NCBI GenBank assembly: GCA_947259685.1
Contig: CAMYNC010000118.1
Location: 1-16,357, forward strand
DNA: 16,357 nucleotides
Reading direction: 5' to 3'
Source of the DNA: an uncultured Desulfuromonadales bacterium
Lineage (GTDB): Bacteria > Desulfobacterota > Desulfuromonadia > Desulfuromonadales > Geopsychrobacteraceae
The notes under the pieces are model-generated. The model was not told the origin of the DNA. It saw nothing but the letters and a program-made list of their open reading frames with translations, and searched no databases. Positions 1-7,443 of the stretch are shown piece after piece; position 1 is the first letter of the stretch, and the number at the start of each line of letters is the position of its first letter. Made by a program: the position numbers and the translations under genes.

Positions 1-2
1 AG

Positions 3-1079
3 ACGATAGAAAGTTTTTCTGTGTTCAACGACATCGGGCGAGCATATTGGGATATTACCGGAACGATTAAACGTGACGGGACTAAAGTCGCCTGGGTCGA
101 AGAGGGTGTTTTGTCAACGGGCGTTGGCCATGGGGTTGATTGGCTTGGCAAACCGCCATTTACGCATTCCACATCCGTCATGCGCTATTTCTGGGAAGCT
201 CAAGAGACCATGTCTGTCGAGGTCGGCGACAGCATGTTTATTAAATTCTTTATTGAGCCGGAAAACGTCCCGGAAGAGATCCTGGTTCAGTGGCATGTTG
301 AGAACTGGCAACATAGAGCTTTCTGGGGTAAGAACTTTCTCCCCATAGGTGAGTTCGGAACCAAGAGTCGGTTTTACGCAGGAAAAATGCCTGAAGCTGG
401 GAAATGGATCAAATTGACGGTTCCGGCCGCTGAGGTTGGTCTTGAGAATACGAGCGTTAAAGGGTTTGCTATAACGTTATTGAATGGTCTTGGTTATGGT
501 GATGGTATCGGGACAATATCAAATAACGGGCAGACAAAATACTGGTATAAACAAGAACTTCCACGAGGAACCCATGTTGAGGGGCTTGGTGAAGGCTGGA
601 ACCGGGGAGATCCTGAGGAGGTTGAAGCATTAAACTTACTTTTTCAGGGATATATTTCTGAGCTTGATGGTGACTTGGAGCGAGCTTTATCCATTTACAA
701 TGAACTGCTTAATAGTGTCAGCTTGACGCCGGTATTGATAGCGGGCTTGAAAAGGATCGCCCACCTCTCCTTTGAGAAAAAAGATTTTGAAAGCGCTCTT
801 CTTGCCTATCAATGTCTTTCCGATTTGGCTCTAGAGTATCAGCCTATCTATGCAGCATTTCTTGTTAAAATGGGCGATAAACAGGGTGCTGCTGAAGTTT
901 ATGCGCAGTATATGGAGAGTTCGCCCCAGGATCTCGACACCATGTTGACGCTAGGTCGTCTTTATGTCGACATGAAGGTTCCTGAAGCGGCTGAGATGGC
1001 GTTTAATTATGTTTTGGAGCAGGATCCTTTTAATCGGACAGCGCAGAGCTTGCTAAAAGAACTGGAGGGAACATGTTAA
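3..1079 (+). CDS. Beta-sandwich plus TPR protein, 5'-truncated by the window edge
   Basis: The frame is open from base 3, before the GTG at 21, so the true start probably lies outside the window; 358 codons are visible. I do not recognise a named family. The first ~200 residues are rich in Trp, Gly and beta-strand patterns. A stretch reading GKWIKLTVPAAEVGL followed by a VKGFAITLLNG segment resembles the carbohydrate-binding-like beta-sandwich segments of large bacterial surface proteins. From about residue 215 to the end the sequence is helical, with TPR-like 34-residue periodicity (for example AAEVYAQYMESSPQDLDTML and AAEMAFNYVLEQDPFNRTA). TPR domains usually mediate protein contacts. Its TAA overlaps the pseB start by 7 bases, so the two are translationally coupled. 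That links it to glycan or flagellar-modification work, but its role is unknown. Confidence 0.8.
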   Translation, partial: TIESFSVFNDIGRAYWDITGTIKRDGTKVAWVEEGVLSTGVGHGVDWLGKPPFTHSTSVMRYFWEAQETMSVEVGDSMFIKFFIEPENVPEEILVQWHVENWQHRAFWGKNFLPIGEFGTKSRFYAGKMPEAGKWIKLTVPAAEVGLENTSVKGFAITLLNGLGYGDGIGTISNNGQTKYWYKQELPRGTHVEGLGEGWNRGDPEEVEALNLLFQGYISELDGDLERALSIYNELLNSVSLTPVLIAGLKRIAHLSFEKKDFESALLAYQCLSDLALEYQPIYAAFLVKMGDKQGAAEVYAQYMESSPQDLDTMLTLGRLYVDMKVPEAAEMAFNYVLEQDPFNRTAQSLLKELEGTC

Positions 1080-2083
1080 ACGGTAAATCGATCCTGATCA
1101 CCGGTGGGACAGGCTCGTTCGGCCAAAAGTTTGTCGAAACACTGTTCAAGCGTTACCCCAAAGTGGAACGAGTGGCGATCTTCTCGCGTGACGAGCTCAA
1201 GCAGTTTGAGATGGCGCAGCGTTTTCCCAAAAGCAAATATGATCAGATACGCTATTTTCTTGGTGATGTGCGGGATAAGGATCGGATCAAGCGGGCTTTG
1301 GAAGGGATCGATATCGTCATCCATGCTGCCGCCCTTAAGCAGGTTCCTGCTGCAGAGTACAATCCTTTTGAAGTCATAAAGACCAATGTTCTTGGTGCCC
1401 AGAATGTTATCGAAGCCTGCTTCGACTTGGACGTGGAAAAGGTTGTTGCTTTAAGTACCGACAAAGCTGCTGCGCCGATCAATCTTTATGGAGCGACCAA
1501 GCTTTGCTCTGATAAACTTTTTGTGGCCGCCAACAATATGAAAGGGAAGCGGGATATAAAACTGTCGGTCGTGCGATACGGCAACGTGCTCGGCAGCCGT
1601 GGCAGTGTGATCCCATTTTTTCTGAAAATGAAAAAAGAGGGTCAGCCGATCCCGATTACCGATGAACGCATGACCCGCTTCAGTATCACCCTCGAAGAGG
1701 GGGTCGAATTGGTGATGAAAGCGGTCGATGTCATGTGGGGAGGGGAAATTTTCGTGCCGAAAATTCCCAGTGTGCGGATTGTCGATTTGGCTGAGGCGAT
1801 TGCACCGGGAGCCGAGCCTGAAGTCATCGGTGTCCGACCCGGAGAGAAAACCGATGAAGAGATGATCACCGAAACCGATGGCCCCAACACCATAGAGTTT
1901 GCTGATTATTTTACCATTCTTCCGTCGATGAATTTTCTTGATACCGATGCCTTGATGAAAGCCTTTAACGGCCGCATGTGCGCAGCTGGATTCAAGTACA
2001 GCAGTGGAAACAATACAGACTGGCTGACAGTGGAACAGATTCGCAAACTAGTTGCCGATTTCGTCGCTGAATATGGCTGCTAA
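1073..2083 (+). CDS. pseB: PseB: UDP-N-acetylglucosamine 4,6-dehydratase (inverting)
   Basis: Cytoplasmic NADP-dependent extended SDR enzyme. It converts UDP-GlcNAc to UDP-2-acetamido-2,6-dideoxy-beta-L-arabino-hexos-4-ulose, the first step of pseudaminic acid synthesis. Of 336 aa, the length is typical. Visible motifs are the dinucleotide loop GGTGSFG (residues 11-17), the SRDELKQFEM segment typical of PseB/FlaA1, and the active site STDKAAAPINLYGATK with D130, K131, Y139 and K143. In FlaA1-type enzymes the Asp/Lys pair replaces the usual catalytic arrangement and goes with C5 inversion. The start is ATG at 1073 behind a strong GGAGG five bases upstream; it overlaps the previous gene by 7 bases, and its own end overlaps pseC by 11 bases. 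Strong family recognition, supported by pseC directly downstream. Confidence 0.96.
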   Translation: MLNGKSILITGGTGSFGQKFVETLFKRYPKVERVAIFSRDELKQFEMAQRFPKSKYDQIRYFLGDVRDKDRIKRALEGIDIVIHAAALKQVPAAEYNPFEVIKTNVLGAQNVIEACFDLDVEKVVALSTDKAAAPINLYGATKLCSDKLFVAANNMKGKRDIKLSVVRYGNVLGSRGSVIPFFLKMKKEGQPIPITDERMTRFSITLEEGVELVMKAVDVMWGGEIFVPKIPSVRIVDLAEAIAPGAEPEVIGVRPGEKTDEEMITETDGPNTIEFADYFTILPSMNFLDTDALMKAFNGRMCAAGFKYSSGNNTDWLTVEQIRKLVADFVAEYGC

Positions 2084-3209
2084 AACAGATCTGCCCTACG
2101 GCCGGCAACAGATCGATGAAGAGGATATTGCCGCTGTTGTGGAGGTGCTACGTTCCGACTGGCTGACCACCGGGCCGAAGGTACTCATATTTGAAAAGGC
2201 CATTGCGGATTTTGTCGGCTGTCGACATGCAGTTGCTGTTTCAAGCGGAACAGCAGCTTTGCATGCCGCCGCCACCGCTGCGAATATTGGCCCTGGAGAT
2301 GAAGTTATTCTGCCACCGTTAACCTTTGTTGCAACTGCCAATGCGGTCCTCTACCTGGGGGGTACTCCAGTCTTCGCCGATATTGATCCAGCTACCTTGT
2401 TGATCGATCCGGCCGCCGTCGAGGCCAAAATCACTCCGCGTACCAAAGCTATTCTTGCCGTCGATTATGCCGGGCAGCCCTGCGATTACCAAGCGCTGCA
2501 GGAACTTGCCATGCGTCACAAACTGCAGCTACTGGCTGATGCCAGCCACTCTCTGGGAGCCTCGGATCAGGAGCAAGCCTGCGGCCGACTAGCAGATTTG
2601 ACGACCTTCAGTTTTCATCCGGTCAAACCATTGACCTGTGGTGAGGGAGGGATGGTAGCTACCGATTCTGCGGAGCATGCTGAGAGATTACGCCGCTTCC
2701 GTAATCATGGCATCAACCTGGATTTTCGTCAGCGTCAGCAGCGGGGGAGCCATTACTACGATATGGTCGAGCTGGGCTACAATTATCGAATGACCGACTT
2801 GCAGGCGGCACTCGGCAACAGTCAGCTGAAAAAGTTGTCTGATTGGATTGTAAGACGTCAGCAGCTGGCTGCCTTTTATGATCAGGCGCTGGCAGCTATT
2901 TCAGGGATTCGGCCTCTCGCTCTGCGCCAGTCGGTTGGGCATGGTTATCATCTATATGTGGTAAGGGTTGCCAATGGTCAGCGGGACCGGTTGTTTGATT
3001 GGCTGCGGCAGCATCGGATCGGCGTTAATGTTCATTATCCACCGGTTCATTTGCATTCCTACTACCGGCAAACTCTCGGGAGCAAAGAGGGGCTGTGCCC
3101 GATTGCTGAAAGTGCCGCCCAGGAGATTCTTTCACTACCGCTTTTCCCAGGTCTTTCTGAGCAGGATATTCAGCGGGTCGTTGAGGCGATAGAATCTTTC
3201 TCTTGGTAG
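2073..3209 (+). CDS. pseC: PseC: UDP-4-amino-4,6-dideoxy-N-acetyl-beta-L-altrosamine transaminase
   Basis: PLP-dependent DegT/DnrJ/EryC1/StrS-family aminotransferase. It uses glutamate to aminate C4 of the PseB product. With the ATG at 2073 the protein is 378 aa and begins MAAKTDLPYGRQQIDEEDI, the usual PseC N-terminus; a TTG 21 bases earlier would add seven unlikely residues. Visible motifs are the phosphate-binding SSGTAALH, the cofactor-ring Asp in ADASHSLGA (about residue 156), and the Schiff-base Lys in SFHPVKPLTCGEGG (about residue 185). It overlaps pseB by 11 bases (same operon). It ends TAG 40 bases inside the end of the convergent methyltransferase gene. No further Pse genes follow on this strand. 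Confidence 0.95.
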   Translation: MAAKTDLPYGRQQIDEEDIAAVVEVLRSDWLTTGPKVLIFEKAIADFVGCRHAVAVSSGTAALHAAATAANIGPGDEVILPPLTFVATANAVLYLGGTPVFADIDPATLLIDPAAVEAKITPRTKAILAVDYAGQPCDYQALQELAMRHKLQLLADASHSLGASDQEQACGRLADLTTFSFHPVKPLTCGEGGMVATDSAEHAERLRRFRNHGINLDFRQRQQRGSHYYDMVELGYNYRMTDLQAALGNSQLKKLSDWIVRRQQLAAFYDQALAAISGIRPLALRQSVGHGYHLYVVRVANGQRDRLFDWLRQHRIGVNVHYPPVHLHSYYRQTLGSKEGLCPIAESAAQEILSLPLFPGLSEQDIQRVVEAIESFSW

Positions 3210-4537
3210 GCTATCTCACTGCCGGTGCTGTAGAGGTTTACCAGCAAAGTTTTTTTCGACAACAGCGGTTGAAGTTGTTGCTCGATTTCCTTGGCAAACG
3301 CCTTTGACGAAATGATGATGATATCTAAGTCGTCGGTTTTCAGTTGCTCCGGACTTCTGATCAGACTTTTCGCCTTTTCCTGCCCCCAGAACTTTGGATT
3401 GTTGTCGTATATCGCTGTCACGTCTTCAGGTCGCAACGCCGTCTGCTGAAATAACATGTCGGTATGTTCCCCTGCCCCAAAAAGTACCAACCGCAATTTT
3501 TGCGCTCTGCAGAGCTGTAGAAGCTCCTGGAACCTTAGGTCTCTTAACTGTTCAAGCTGTTGCTGAAGTTTCAACCGCTCATCCAGCAGTTTGTCTTGAC
3601 CAGCCTGTAGTACTTGAGAACGTTGCTGCTCCTTGTGGATTTGTTCCTGAAACGTTTTCAGTTGTTCTTCTTGCTCATGAGAATTTTGTTCAAGGGCGGC
3701 TAATGTATTGTGTATTGAAAACTTAGCGTGAATTTGTTTGAAGTAGTTATAGCTGGAGTCTAATTCCTCTCGGGTGAATTCCTTTTGCGGGTTACGGATA
3801 ATGATCTCGGATGTGGTTGTTTTTCTTGCTTGAATGAAAATCCAGGCGGAATGTGAGTCTCCGGGGCAAATTGGCTGTATGCTGAAGCGGATGTCTCGAA
3901 ACCCAATTTCAAGCAGATCTTTTATTGGTTCCCAGGGGTGTAGCACCATGACATCGTTTGCGCCGTTAGTCCCAGAGGCGTTAATAAAATCCTGTCCATA
4001 GGCTGTCGGTTGTTGGTGCCCGGTGCCATAACCCATCTGGAAAGTGAAGATACCCTTTGGTTTCAGTACCCGATAAATATCATTCATAATCTGTTTGCGG
4101 ATACTGTGAACACAGATGTGCTGCAGGCAGATTACTGAATAGGCCAAGTCATAGGTAGAATCGGCGATCATTGAGAGGTTGGTGCCATCGTTGTTGAATA
4201 ACAAGGGTGGATTCTTGAGTTTTGCGCAATACTGCTTGGCAACTTTCAAGACTTCGGCAGACAGATCAACGCCATCGACTCTGAGAAATCGTGGCGCAAG
4301 TCGGGCCAGCATCCGGCCTGGTCCGCAACCGTATTCGAGCGCCAGCATTTGCTCAGTTTGCCCAAGATCAGCGAGCAATGGACCTTCATAGTCGTAACAT
4401 TCATGCATAGCGTAGTGGCCAACCACGAACTCGCTATCATTTTTATCTGTATATTGCCCAGTAGAATAGTTCGATTGCTCGGCAAGATTGCGGTAGAACT
4501 CTTTTTGCATTTGTGAATAGCGTTGAATATCCATCAT
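3170..4537 (-). CDS. SAM-dependent methyltransferase with coiled coil and C-terminal Rossmann-like module
   Basis: Class I methyltransferase of 455 aa. The catalytic domain covers about residues 1-240: SAM-binding motif I is LALEYGCGPG (65-74), the acidic residue after strand 2 is in VDGVDLSAE, and a post-core RVLKPKGIFTFQMGYG segment follows. About residues 277-345 form a Gln/Glu/Leu-rich coiled coil. A second Rossmann-like module begins at LRLVLFGAGEHT (about 349-359) and continues with IYDNNPKFWG and IIIISSKAFAKEIEQQL. The methyl acceptor is unknown; a glycan or sugar is likely from context. I chose ATG 4537 (or the adjacent ATG 4534) because GAGGA at 4546-4542 precedes it; a frame-extending ATG at 4561 would overlap the upstream gene and lacks a good ribosome site. 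It is the last gene of the operon, and its 3' end overlaps pseC. Confidence 0.88.
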   Translation of the reverse strand: MMDIQRYSQMQKEFYRNLAEQSNYSTGQYTDKNDSEFVVGHYAMHECYDYEGPLLADLGQTEQMLALEYGCGPGRMLARLAPRFLRVDGVDLSAEVLKVAKQYCAKLKNPPLLFNNDGTNLSMIADSTYDLAYSVICLQHICVHSIRKQIMNDIYRVLKPKGIFTFQMGYGTGHQQPTAYGQDFINASGTNGANDVMVLHPWEPIKDLLEIGFRDIRFSIQPICPGDSHSAWIFIQARKTTTSEIIIRNPQKEFTREELDSSYNYFKQIHAKFSIHNTLAALEQNSHEQEEQLKTFQEQIHKEQQRSQVLQAGQDKLLDERLKLQQQLEQLRDLRFQELLQLCRAQKLRLVLFGAGEHTDMLFQQTALRPEDVTAIYDNNPKFWGQEKAKSLIRSPEQLKTDDLDIIIISSKAFAKEIEQQLQPLLSKKTLLVNLYSTGSEIAYQEKDSIASTTR

Positions 4538-4554
4538 GTTTTCCTCGAAAAAAA

Positions 4555-5594
4555 TTAACACCAGAACTGCTTCGAAATGTCGATAGCGGTCGCTGCCTCT
4601 GCAAGCTGGGAACTATCGTGCAGCAAGGCATGCCAGAACTTACTGCTGATGGTTTCTCGCTGTGCCTGCTGGGGGAAGCTATCAGGAATGTGCGGATTCT
4701 TTGGCCAGAACAGCTCAAACCAGCTATTGTCTGTGATCAAAAACAGGTTGCGGTAGAAGTTCCAGCTATCAAGTAGATCCTCTGTTGTTGGGCGGCCTAG
4801 GGAACGGCAGAAATTGATGCCGAAATAGCATTCGGCCGGCAGCCCTGCAACGCCAAGTTGTTGCAAGTTATTGGTTTGACAGGCCTCCAAAAGGTCGAAT
4901 TGGCGTTCATCCAGCGGACAATCCCAGAACTTCAGCAGATCGTTTGTCGCACCGTACATCGCCAGGTCAGAAGGGCTGTAAAGGAGGTATTTGCGGGTAA
5001 AGCTCTGCGGGATGACCAGCCGGTTTTGCAGCCCCAACTGCTGGCAGGTAGCAGGATCATAATGGCTGAGCAGCTGTTCGCTCTGATTGAGCAGGTCCGG
5101 TGCCATGACAAACATGTCGGTACGGGTTTTCAGTACCCGTTTTGCACCCCGTTGTTTGCAGCAACGCAGTCCTTCGCGGGTTGAGACGATTTGCAGATTA
5201 CGATTCTGTTCGTATTTTTTTGCCGCCTTGGCAGCGGTTGGTGCAGAACCTGTTCGACTCTCTGCCACTGTTGGCGATAATCGCTGCAAAACAAGACCGG
5301 TGCGTTGATTGAGGTAAAGGAGCCGTAGCCGTTTAATTGCTGCAGAATTTCGGCGGAAAAGCTGGAGTAGATGACGACCACCACCTGCTCCGGGTCCTCT
5401 TGCTGCAGCATGCCCGGGTCGCAAATCTTCAGGCCCGCCTTGGTTGTTCCCTGGGCTTTGGGGGCATTATCGACCAGGTAGTCCAGCGGCAACGGAAAGA
5501 GCCCATGGTAATAATCGAAGACCCCGCCTGAGCCCCAGCCGATCAGTTTTTTGCCTGTCGCCAGCAGGTGGTATGGGTGATTGGTGTAGCGCAT
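4555..5594 (-). pseudogene. WavE-type glycosyltransferase with N-terminal Rossmann-like module, frameshifted
   Basis: Two overlapping frames together make one protein. The first (5594 to 5130) starts MRYTNHPYHLLATGKKLIGW and carries a Rossmann-like module: GWGSGGVF at residues 19-26, YLVDNAPK, VVVIYSSFSAEILQQL. The second (ending 4555) carries REGLRCCKQRGAKRVLKTRTD, typical of the WavE lipopolysaccharide-synthesis glycosyltransferase family, then about 180 more residues. The switch fits a run of seven A on the coding strand (5221-5215): an eighth A would give RRQKKYEQNRNLQIVST and an intact 346-aa protein. The first ~60 residues of the second frame (starting MRPGHAAARG) are out-of-frame translation of the Rossmann part. 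The start ATG 5594 lies 14 bases after the upstream stop, with a weak ribosome site. It may be phase-off, decayed, or a sequence error. Confidence 0.82.
5215..5221 (-). repeat. A7 homopolymer tract at the frameshift point
   Basis: Seven T on the + strand are seven A on the coding strand of the WavE-type gene. Reading enters as CAA AAA AAT, and the conserved WavE portion continues in the -1 frame as GCA AAA AAA TAC. One extra A restores the frame exactly. Homopolymers in surface-glycan genes are classic phase-variation sites and also classic sequencing-error sites; the sequence alone cannot separate these. Confidence 0.7.
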
Positions 5595-5608
5595 TTATCG
5601 AGCTGCTT

Positions 5609-6361
5609 TCAGAAATCGGTCGCTTTTTTGGCGATCGGCATGGCCAGGAAGCGTTCCAGATCATCGGGGGTGCCGAGTCCATACATCCCGGCATCGACCT
5701 TACCGATGTTGTAGATCTCGAGAGTTTGGCCGCTTGCGAGCATCTCGTTGTAGGTCGGTGCGACATAGAACTCGTTATTGACGCGCAGGTTTTTGGTGAT
5801 CATGTTTTCAGCTGCAGCCACATAATCGCTACCGATGCGATAGTTGTAGATACCGACCGTTGCTTCGTTGGAAACGACTTCCTTTTCTACCACTTCACAG
5901 ATTGTTCCGCCTGTATCCATGCGGATGAATGACCATTTCGGGTCGTCGGCCCACATGGTCATGATCAAGCCATCCGCCCCGGAGCGCTCCATTTTCTGCA
6001 AGTAGCTGTTGATGTCGACATCGATCCACTGGTCGCTGTTGGCAATCATCAGCGAATCTTCGTTATTGATCAGAGCCTTGGCGAGCAGCACAGTACAGGC
6101 CGCTCCTTCGGTAACCTGATCGACATAGACGATTGCACAACCCGGAGCCAGGCTTGAGAGGTGTTCCTGCAGCCCATATTGCTCATTGTGCTCGCGTAGG
6201 CAGATAAACACGAAACGGTGTGGGCAGCTCGGGCGTAGGTTGTTGACAACCAGGTCGATCATCGGCTTGCCATTGACCGGAATTAAGGGTTTCGGTTGCT
6301 GGTAGCCGACGCTGGCAAAGCGGCTGCCGCGGCCAGCCATGGGAATGACAATATTCAACAT
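5609..6361 (-). CDS. Nucleotidyltransferase 1 (sugar-phosphate/NTP transferase family)
   Basis: 250-aa RmlA/GlmU-like nucleotidyltransferase that joins an NTP to a sugar or polyol phosphate with release of pyrophosphate. It shows the intact signature loop AGRGSRF with R14 and the PKPL Lys (K24), a base-recognition segment VTEGAACTVLLAK, and the metal-binding Asp in IANSDQW. A conserved tail follows: EKEVVSNEATVGIYNY, YVAAAENMI, EFYVAPTYNEM. It has no C-terminal acyltransferase or beta-helix domain. Substrate and nucleotide cannot be read from the sequence. Its start is one base after the cupin stop (TAA G ATG), with GGGGG as ribosome site. It is a clear paralogue of the nucleotidyltransferase at 6679-7443, with which it brackets the cupin gene. 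Confidence 0.9.
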   Translation of the reverse strand: MLNIVIPMAGRGSRFASVGYQQPKPLIPVNGKPMIDLVVNNLRPSCPHRFVFICLREHNEQYGLQEHLSSLAPGCAIVYVDQVTEGAACTVLLAKALINNEDSLMIANSDQWIDVDINSYLQKMERSGADGLIMTMWADDPKWSFIRMDTGGTICEVVEKEVVSNEATVGIYNYRIGSDYVAAAENMITKNLRVNNEFYVAPTYNEMLASGQTLEIYNIGKVDAGMYGLGTPDDLERFLAMPIAKKATDF

Positions 6362-6362
6362 C

Positions 6363-6689
6363 TTATTCCCCCTTGAGGTATTTGTCGTTGAGGGTGCCGG
6401 GAATTTTCAACACGGCGGTGGTGGTGTCAAGAATTGCCCGAAAATCGGTTCCTTCGTTCGGTTCGATCACGATGATATCTCCGGCGAAATAGGTGGTTCC
6501 GTTCATTTCCGCCTGGCCAACAACAATGACGGTGATTTCGGTGGCAACCTTGTGCATATGCCATTCTTCGTAACTTCCTGCAGGAAAGCGTTGTACAGCG
6601 AACTCAACATCGGTGGTTTTATAGACCGCCGGGTCAAAATTGCCGACCAGCCAGCCTCTGACCATGTTGTCGAGCTTGTCAATCTTCAT
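6363..6689 (-). CDS. Small single-domain cupin protein
   Basis: A 108-aa single cupin. Motif 1 is nearly perfect: G38-x5-H44-M-H46-x4-E51-x6-G58. In motif 2 (GDIIVIEPNEGTDF, from G70) the usual His is replaced by Phe 83, leaving a two-His/one-Glu metal site. Small cupins in sugar-nucleotide clusters act as isomerases, epimerases or sensors; which applies is unknown. The ATG at 6689 is preferred over the GTG one codon upstream because GGAG lies 8 bases before it. It overlaps the preceding nucleotidyltransferase gene by 11 bases and is followed after one base by the second, so all three are probably translationally coupled. Confidence 0.85.
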   Translation of the reverse strand: MKIDKLDNMVRGWLVGNFDPAVYKTTDVEFAVQRFPAGSYEEWHMHKVATEITVIVVGQAEMNGTTYFAGDIIVIEPNEGTDFRAILDTTTAVLKIPGTLNDKYLKGE

Positions 6690-7443
6690 CACTTGCTCTC
6701 CTTCTGCCGGCCTGAACTTTCAGATGTTCTTCGAAATTTGACACCCCTTGAGGCGTGGCCAATGAGAAATAGTTGCGCCGGGGAATCTGATAGACGCCGA
6801 TCTTTTTCTGCGCCAGAATCATTTCGTTGTAGCTGGGGCAGACGTAGAAGCCGCCTTCAACATTGGCGTCCTTGACGATCATATTCATGGCAGCGGCAAC
6901 AAAATCCTGCCCTTGGGTAAAGTAGTAGGCACCAACTGTCGCCAGTTTACTGATCGGTCGTTTTTCCGCGGCCTCGACGACCAGCCCGCTGTCATCGCAC
7001 CTGACATAGGACCAGCGGGGATGCACCCCTTCGAAAACGATCAGTCCACCGTCGAGTTGTTTTTCCTCAAACTCGGCGATTGCTTCAGCAATCTGTAACT
7101 CCCCGGCGATGTCGCCATTCAGGATCAGCAGTGGCTCGTTGTTGTTGATCTGTTCGACTGCTAGCAGCGCGGTACAGGCTGCTCCGGCGGTAGGTGATGA
7201 GACCTTGATGATTTGGGCCTCCGGCAGCAGCAACTGGATTACGGCACCGGTATGGTAGCGACTGTCCTCATCTGAATTCAGGACGAAGATGAATTGATTC
7301 GAGTTGTCCTGTAGTTGCTGCAAACCATCGATAAAATGCTCCACCAGCGGCATGCCATCAAGCTCAATCAGGTTTTTAGGATAGCTGTAGCCGGCTTCCC
7401 GAAATTTATCGCTGCTGCCGGCCATCAGAACCAGAATATTCAT
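6679..7443 (-). CDS. Nucleotidyltransferase 2, paralogue with altered signature loop
   Basis: 254-aa RmlA-like nucleotidyltransferase clearly related to the one at 5609-6361. Shared blocks include TAGAACTALLAV, RWSYVRCD for KWSFIRMD, EKRPISKLATVGAYYF, FVAAAMNMIVKD and GFYVCPSYNEM. The normally invariant G-x-G-x-R loop reads GSSDKF, so the second Gly and the Arg (here K13) are changed, while the PK Lys (K23) and an Asp in LILNGDIAGE remain. It may use a different nucleotide, be slower, or be a partner subunit. The start ATG overlaps the HAD stop in an ATGA arrangement, and its end overlaps the cupin start by 11 bases. Confidence 0.88.
   Translation of the reverse strand: MNILVLMAGSSDKFREAGYSYPKNLIELDGMPLVEHFIDGLQQLQDNSNQFIFVLNSDEDSRYHTGAVIQLLLPEAQIIKVSSPTAGAACTALLAVEQINNNEPLLILNGDIAGELQIAEAIAEFEEKQLDGGLIVFEGVHPRWSYVRCDDSGLVVEAAEKRPISKLATVGAYYFTQGQDFVAAAMNMIVKDANVEGGFYVCPSYNEMILAQKKIGVYQIPRRNYFSLATPQGVSNFEEHLKVQAGRRRASDED

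Noticed and set aside
2052..2072. TTG start for pseC
   Set aside because: It adds seven residues not usual for PseC; ATG 2073 fits the family N-terminus.
3226..3256. Hairpin TGCTG/CAGCA followed by T7 just after pseC, as a terminator
   Set aside because: The stem is only 5 bp with an 11-base loop and sits inside the opposing coding region; too weak to call.
4538..4561. Upstream ATG for the methyltransferase
   Set aside because: It would put the start inside the end of the WavE-type gene and ahead of the GAGGA ribosome site, which fits ATG 4537/4534.
4555..5424. A separate 289-aa gene starting MRPGHAAARG
   Set aside because: Its first third is an out-of-frame reading of the Rossmann module; the real coding part is the 3' half of the frameshifted WavE-type gene.
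5444..5932. 162-aa plus-strand ORF and other long plus-strand ORFs opposite the operon
   Set aside because: They lie antisense to well-supported genes and show no family motifs; they are mirror frames.
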